From contig NC_087393.1 of the NCBI RefSeq assembly GCF_963675165.1, forward strand, positions 62,001 through 126,000: DNA of 64,000 nucleotides, written 5' to 3'. A model generated the notes under the pieces. It saw only the letters and a list, made by a program, of their open reading frames with translations, was not told the origin of the DNA and made no database searches. Both the position numbers and the translations under genes were made by a program. Source of the stretch: Halichondria panicea. Taxonomy: Eukaryota; Porifera; Demospongiae; Suberitida; Halichondriidae. Positions 63,133 to 64,000 of the stretch are shown piece by piece (positions within the stretch are counted from its first letter, which is position 1; every line of letters starts with the position of its first letter).

Positions 63133-63534
63133 ATGTCATTTGCTGCTGCTGCTGTGAGACGTGTACTGTGCAGGAACACAGCTGTGGGTAAGTGTGTGTG
63201 TCTACTAGCTGTAGAATAAGGCGCTGAGATTCTAACCTATGGCTATGGATTGCAGTGTCGTGTCTTGACATGTACCATGAACACGTACATGTGCATACAC
63301 TCCGTCACAGGTTCCAGAAGATGTTTATCAGTAGACCCAAGATTTCCCGGGAGAAATGGCGGTACAGGGGGGTTCCAAGTATTGCTCGGTACTGGTATCT
63401 TCTGTGCTTTGATGTACGTGTGCTATTTCAAAGAGTATGAAGACAAGCAAAGTGTAGCAGAGTACCTGAAGAGTGACCAGCTCAAGGAAGATGCCAAAAG
63501 AATACACAGCATCGTCAACAAAAACAATAAATAA
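63133..63534 (+). CDS. Small single-TM protein, mitochondrial-like, paralogue 2
   Basis: Exon 1 MSFAAAAVRRVLCRNTAV (Arg/Ala-rich, presequence-like) ends GTGG|GTAAGT in phase 1. The acceptor preserving frame is CCGTCACAG|GTTCCAGAAG (~63309), giving SRRCLSVDPRFPGRNGGTGG then FQVLLGTGIFCALMYVCYFK, EYEDKQSVAEYLKSDQLKED and AKRIHSIVNKNNK. One TM helix. An earlier acceptor (63256) would shift the frame unless an alternative donor is used, so the splice model is tentative. Paralogue of the preceding gene; family not recognised. Confidence 0.55.
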
Positions 63535-63653
63535 TAACATAATAATAACATACAACTCAAATAATTATGGCAATAATAATTTCTTATGAATTTGTTACAA
63601 AATTAATTATTATAACATCATGTATAATTATAATGAATGAAAATCACTAATAA

Positions 63654-64000
63654 TTATATAGTTGATGAATTCGAAATAACACTGATTTGTGTATGTCGAC
63701 TAAACAGAACAGAGTCTGGTGTTCTTGAGCTAAGAGAGCGTTTAATTCCAGGGACTATCTTGGGAATGATGAGAAACACGGGACACAGCAGAGGAACAGC
63801 TGGGAACCCAACACTGGCAAGAATGGTACTCGCATCTCTGGCTCCAATAAATCGAAATATTCCCCAAAATGCTAGGAAAACGATACACCAAGCGAATAGA
63901 AAAACAATAAAAATGTTGATCTTTTTAGTATCTTTATAATTTGCTCTCTTTATCTTCCGTGTTTTGTACGCCAGAACAGACAGTGCAATACCGATGACAA
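63654..64000 (-). CDS. Third GABA-B-like class C GPCR, C-terminal part only (runs off right edge)
   Basis: The minus strand reads VIGIALSVLAYKTRKIKRAN, YKDTKKINIFIVFLFAWCIV, FLAFWGIFRFIGARDASTIL, ASVGFPAVPLLCPVFLIIPK then IVPGIKRSLSSRTPDSVLFS and stop at 63654. It aligns with the third-loop and TM6-TM7 region of the two complete copies (AYRTRRIKRENFKDTKKLNA). It is more diverged from them than they are from each other. Confidence 0.88.
   Translation of the reverse strand, partial: VIGIALSVLAYKTRKIKRANYKDTKKINIFIVFLFAWCIVFLAFWGIFRFIGARDASTILASVGFPAVPLLCPVFLIIPKIVPGIKRSLSSRTPDSVLFSRHTQISVISNSSTI

Overview
The window is animal genomic DNA with short GT-AG introns, closely packed genes on both strands and many GT/AC microsatellites. 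The gene set (metazoan TC-NER, endosomal and signalling genes, plus tandem intronless GABA-B-like class C receptors and several lineage-restricted secreted or membrane proteins) suggests a sponge, probably a demosponge. That is inference from gene content; no species marker was seen. All calls come from reading translated exons against remembered family sequences, without any search.

Layout. 1-2200 (+): 3' part of a FYVE-type zinc-finger gene. 2373-3508 (-): STK19. 3621-4738 (+): TEX47/BLUF-like. 4879-9470 (-): SNX8 sorting nexin. 9746-12225 (-): cytohesin ARF-GEF. 12544-15157 (+): MGRN1/RNF157 E3 ligase. 15.2-21.9 kb: gene-poor block with palindromic repeats, a decayed LINE and orphan exon fragments. 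21986-23445 (+): conserved protein of unknown function. 23593-25320 (-): TEDC2-like gene with a tRNA-Glu in one intron. 25661-35300 (+): ERCC6/CSB, with an intronless gene and a 1.3-kb palindrome inside one intron. 35591-36196 (+): proline-rich tail-anchored protein. About 36697-37967 (+): CD225/dispanin protein. 38154-41138 (+): JmjC protein. 41296-44414 (-): FDXR. 44536-45503 (-): secreted Cys-rich protein. 45819-46317 (-): histone H3.3. 46611-47900 (+): ECSIT. 48416-57160 (+): RPSA, whose largest intron holds two antisense LCAT/PLA2G15-like lipase genes and whose other large intron holds a young palindromic satellite. 57410-62105 (-): two GABA-B-like receptors, with a third running off the right edge from 63654. 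62234-63534 (+): two small paralogous single-TM proteins between the receptors.

Functional links. STK19 and CSB both act in transcription-coupled repair and lie about 22 kb apart. FDXR, ECSIT and possibly the small TM pair are mitochondrial. SNX8 and cytohesin act in endosome/ARF traffic. Several neighbours are divergent pairs sharing 110-350 bp promoters (STK19/TEX47, cytohesin/MGRN1, H3.3/ECSIT, TEDC2-like/ERCC6).

The most unusual signal is a recurring one. At least five minisatellites sit exactly on exon-intron boundaries, and their repeat units contain the host gene's own splice site; in FDXR the unit also carries 27 nt of exon. In addition, GT/AC microsatellites form or abut functional splice sites in RPSA, SNX8 and cytohesin. 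A family of palindromic ~380-bp repeats with no recognisable coding content has colonised introns of at least five genes and has expanded into a higher-order tandem array inside RPSA.
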